64,000 nt of DNA from Liolophura sinensis (lineage: Eukaryota > Mollusca > Polyplacophora > Chitonida > Chitonidae): assembly GCF_032854445.1 (NCBI RefSeq), contig NC_088303.1:21275501-21339500 (forward strand). The letters run 5' to 3'. The notes under the pieces are model-generated. The model was not told the origin of the DNA, did not search any database, and saw only the letters and a program-made list of their open reading frames with translations. The stretch's first letter is position 1; the number at the start of each line of letters is the position of its first letter. The translations under genes and the position numbers were made by a program. Shown in pieces: positions 60,629 to 64,000 of the stretch.

Positions 60629-61078
60629 TCTTTTAACGTTCAGCTCATTGATAAACCTCATAGTTTGGTTGTGAGCCACACCGACATCCACTGCTTGCTG
60701 GAGAGACCATCATACACGACAAGATGCTGGTAATATCCCCCAACAAGATGACACCTCCCTTGGCGCGTAACAATGCATCATGTTTCTCCACAACACGTAT
60801 GGCCTGGGAAGATAATATGTATATCCCAAAGAAGGAATTACCACGAACCACGTACCAATACGGGGTGACAATCAAGGAGGTGCACGGATTTTTTTCTGGA
60901 TACATACATGTATGAGAGGTTCCAATGGCATCACACCTAAACGCATCACAAAATTCCCAGAAAACAGTTTCATGCCTAAAATGTGGGATAGTTGCCTAAA
61001 ATTATGGATAGTTGCCTCATATAATTTCAAATAAGAGAGAATGAAAATTGCCTTTCAGCATAGGTCACCTTGTGGTAC
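60629..61078. other. Spacer with opposed open frames
   Basis: 60645-60905 is open on the minus strand (86 codons) and 60724-60915 on the plus strand; neither has a recognised domain. A 22-bp partial repeat (cctaaaat...ggatagttg) lies at 60974-61017. Confidence 0.4.
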
Positions 61079-61079
61079 T

Positions 61080-61375
61080 AGCGATCAGCTTAAGTTATTC
61101 TGGTGTATCACAGATCACAGTAGGCCATTCTAGTGTATCAGCTCTTGACTTGAGCCACTCGGCTGTACCTTTGACCAGCGTAGGCCAGCATGTTGTTACA
61201 ACAGTGTAGGCCATCCTGCTGTACCAGGAATCAGTGCATATATGAGCCACCGATTCTGCTGTTCCACAGGTTCAGCGCACAGGTTAGCCAGCCAGTTTAC
61301 TGTACCAACACGTAAGACACCGATCAGGGTGGGCAAATGTACTGTAACCTTGATCAGCGTGAGTCAGCCAAGTGT
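61080..61375 (+). repeat. Degenerate ~40-bp minisatellite
   Basis: About seven loose units with gatcagcgtaggcca-like and ctgctgtacca-like parts. Spacing is about 35-47 bases. Confidence 0.6.
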
Positions 61376-62879
61376 ATGTTTAGAGGTGTCTGAAAATGTG
61401 TTGTCTGTTTAAGGAAAGCAATGACAAATTCTTCTTAGGCTCCGAGCTTCGCATGTAGGACTATTGTTTCTTGCTCAGACAATTCTTCTCCTCTGGCAAC
61501 TGTTTTTTTTTTTTTGCGAGAAAACTGCGTGTCACAACTGTTAACTTTCTACACATGTTCGTTACCAAATCGCTTGCTACCTGCTGGAGTATAAAACCTT
61601 ATCCACCTGTGAACCACTTTTCGGCCATACTGCTGTATGTAAATTCAAATTTAAAAAAAACCTTCTTCTCCAGAACTGCTGATCCGATTGCACTGAAAAT
61701 TGATATGCATGTACAAGACTACCAGCATTATCAGGATTGAAAATGTTATGCAAATCTGTTGAGAAATGTGGAAGCTCGCTATTGGTCGATTTAGTCACGT
61801 GATGACCAGTGGATGAATTTTGAAAAAAAAAACAAGATATCAGTTAGAAGCAGTTTGGCGTGCTGAATACAACCCTGGTTTTAGTTTTGTCCTACAATGT
61901 ATAGTTTTTGCTGTACACAGCAAATATAGCTTATTTCAGTGTCATTTTTCAAATGTCACGTGACCGTACACCATAATAGCTATGAAGCTGAAAATTGGCC
62001 AGTAGATAGATCAACCACAGATCTTCATTTCTGACTGCAGGACCGCACAGCTACGACTGATAGTTTTCCCATTAAAATGCGTTTAAAAAACGTGTGATTT
62101 TTATTCACGGTCAGCTCGTAAAATTGCAATATCTCTAAAACCGGTAAAGGTAGAACAAACAAACTTTATAGACAAAAAAGTTATGCAGCAGCTTTTGACC
62201 TTTTGTGCTGTTTGGCCAGTTACTTCATTTAGCAGTCATTTTGAATTTGATTGATAAGCTTAAACCATCTTTTTCCATAAATAGGCTGATGATCTAGTGA
62301 AATTTCGCTTTCGAGTTTTAAGTGGATCGCCGTACCCATATTGTACAAAAACTTTTGCTTGGTATGCAAGTTGTGCTGTAACTAACCAATGAAACTAGTT
62401 TAAAAGTAGGTCAAGTCTAACAACTGCTCAAAATAATTAATGAAACACACTGTCTAGTACGGTTTGACATCCGAATTACAAATCTATAAGAATTATTTTT
62501 GTACTTGGTATAGTTTTCAGGTTATGACAAAAAAAGATCAAAACTATAGTTGCTAAAGCAGCGATGCCGGGGTTCAAGCCGGTATTGTCGGCCTATGCGG
62601 TGTCACTTCGGGTTACCTTAATGGAATGCATGTATATACATAACCACCTTGATTAAAAAGCCTACATTCTTCGTAGTCGATAATGCATTTTAAGTACACT
62701 GTGCATCATATTTATGTAGATGTGTCAAACGGAGTAAATCGACCTTGGGGCAATATTTGAAGGTATGCATGCCCCCTCTTTTTTTAGCACAACACAGCTC
62801 AACGATTTTCAGCAAACATAGAGTACACGCTTTTCACTTAGTGATTTTCAGCTTTACAGCTGTAACAGTTTTTTGTGAT
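61376..62879. other. Gene-poor region
   Basis: T-run of 15 at about 61501-61515. Frames of at most 89 codons have no recognised domain. Confidence 0.5.
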
Positions 62880-63125
62880 GTGACGGTTAAATATGGTGAA
62901 AATTGCACTTTTTCGCAATTTGCGGCAAAAACTATACGTCGAAGAAAAGAAACAAGACAGGATTCATGATCAGGACGTCAACCTACGTCGGGTAACAAAC
63001 GTGACCTCCAAATATGGGGCAAAACTGCACTTTTTTAGAGGTTAGTGGCAATCGCGACAAAACTGTGCATCACAGAATAGTAAAAAGACCAGATTAGAAA
63101 TCAGAACATTAAACCACGCCAAGCA
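62880..63125 (+). repeat. Diverged tandem duplication, 121-bp step
   Basis: The blocks starting at 62880 and 63001 share, in order, gtgac, aaatatggggcaaaa-like, tgcactttttt, a gcggcaa/gtggcaa part, aaaact, and agaa-caagacaggatt-like words. Identity is moderate. Confidence 0.6.
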
Positions 63126-64000
63126 GCGTACTTAAAATGTTTAAATGCAGAAACTTTTAATCACGTGACAAACTCGGTAAGCTGGGATCGAACTCTGACA
63201 TGACTGACTGGCGTGAGCAATGCAAGCCCGGCGCGATCTGCCTAATGCCAATTTCCTGACGTCAATCCTCTTTGCCGTTCAAATGCCCGAGACAAATCAT
63301 ACCATACAACCGGGAGACGGTTAGCGTTTAAGTCCTGTAATTACTTCAAGTTCTAAAAAATTTTGCCAGCACCTCCCTTACTATCTACTCTATATATGCA
63401 ACTAATTCCGGAAAGCAGTCGCAATTTTCACTTTAAATTTCCATACACATTTTTTGTACACTTGTATCTTTCATATGAGAGCATAAGTTATTGGTCGAAA
63501 ATAAATACATAACCAGATACACGGCTTTGAAACTTTCAGTGCGACCTTACACTGTTTGTCACTGAGTCAGTCAGCCGGTCATTTGGATTCCTGCGAATAG
63601 ATCGGCGAGCTTGATGATGCTGCGCTATGTTCACTGAGAAACAGCGATCCTTTCTCAGACTTAGGATGCCTATTTGTAAGAAATTATGCAAAGAGCATGG
63701 CCCTTGTAACAACAAGTTTATACTTCCACGTATGAATCCACAATCTGCCATCCATAGGCTGACTAATAGCTCGGCCGTTGTCACAAAACGAACACCTGGA
63801 CCAGGGTACACGTATAGATAGATATCTGTCAATCACCGGGGCCTGGTTGGCGTGTAGTCAAGAAGGCAAGATTTGCGCAAAATAGCCAAGCGTCTAGGCT
63901 GTGATCTTTTAATATGAGGTTAGGCGTAGACCACAGCCGAGGAGTCTTCCAGGTTAAAATAGTGGTATTTAAAAACAGCTTAGCGCGTAGAAACTCCGCG
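63126..64000. other. Spacer to window end, nothing identified
   Basis: Two opposed frames at 63536-63832 carry no recognised domain. A ggggcctggttggcg word near 63839 faintly recalls a SINE head but no body follows. Confidence 0.45.

Overview
The window looks like animal genomic DNA from an invertebrate with introns, many short retroposons and large AT-rich gaps. The best fit is a mollusc or another lophotrochozoan. That rests on two things judged from memory, not searched: the style of the one clear receptor gene, and the tRNA-headed SINEs whose tails carry a gagtac-ggcgt core followed by (AAAT)n or (CACT)n. The species cannot be fixed from the sequence. Gene density is very low, with one confident protein-coding gene in 64 kb.

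Layout. 0-3 kb: a rhodopsin-family peptide-type GPCR on the minus strand (1331-2416). Its coding part lies in one exon with a strong splice acceptor directly before the first ATG, and a possible MITE (2677-3024) lies just upstream of it. 3-9 kb: no recognisable gene. 9.15-10.21 kb: the 3' end of a dead LINE (RNase H, zinc knuckle, complete 3' UTR and tail). 11.2-11.45 kb: a 21-bp minisatellite. 15-15.5 kb: a long-armed inverted repeat and a tRNA-headed SINE. 18.9-35.2 kb: a repeat-rich stretch. It holds six copies of an unnamed dispersed repeat ('family D'), a broken reverse transcriptase of Penelope-like type (27.9-28.8 kb), SINEs of two families, a 27-bp minisatellite (32.35-32.95 kb) and a long GT tract. 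36.25-36.82 kb: a minisatellite with a clear 228-bp higher-order period. 38.5-39.7 kb: a SINE cluster. 46.7-47.4 kb: a 16/32-bp minisatellite. 51.95-53.07 kb: a 48-bp minisatellite of about 24 units. 54-61 kb: more SINEs, including copies with clean target-site duplications. The end of the window holds degenerate tandem repeats only.

How the parts work together. The main functional link is between the retroposons. The LINE remnant at 9.15-10.21 kb ends in a short 3' tail, and the two SINE families (A, with a tRNA-Thr-like head, and B, with a tRNA-Pro head) end in recognisably the same tail while their bodies differ. This is the pattern expected if the SINEs were copied by the LINE machinery. 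The GPCR is independent of these elements and probably encodes a neuropeptide receptor. No CRISPR, operon or prokaryote-style system is present. Most other open frames in the window are short, lack codon bias or homology that I can recognise, and are best read as chance or as by-products of tandem repeats.
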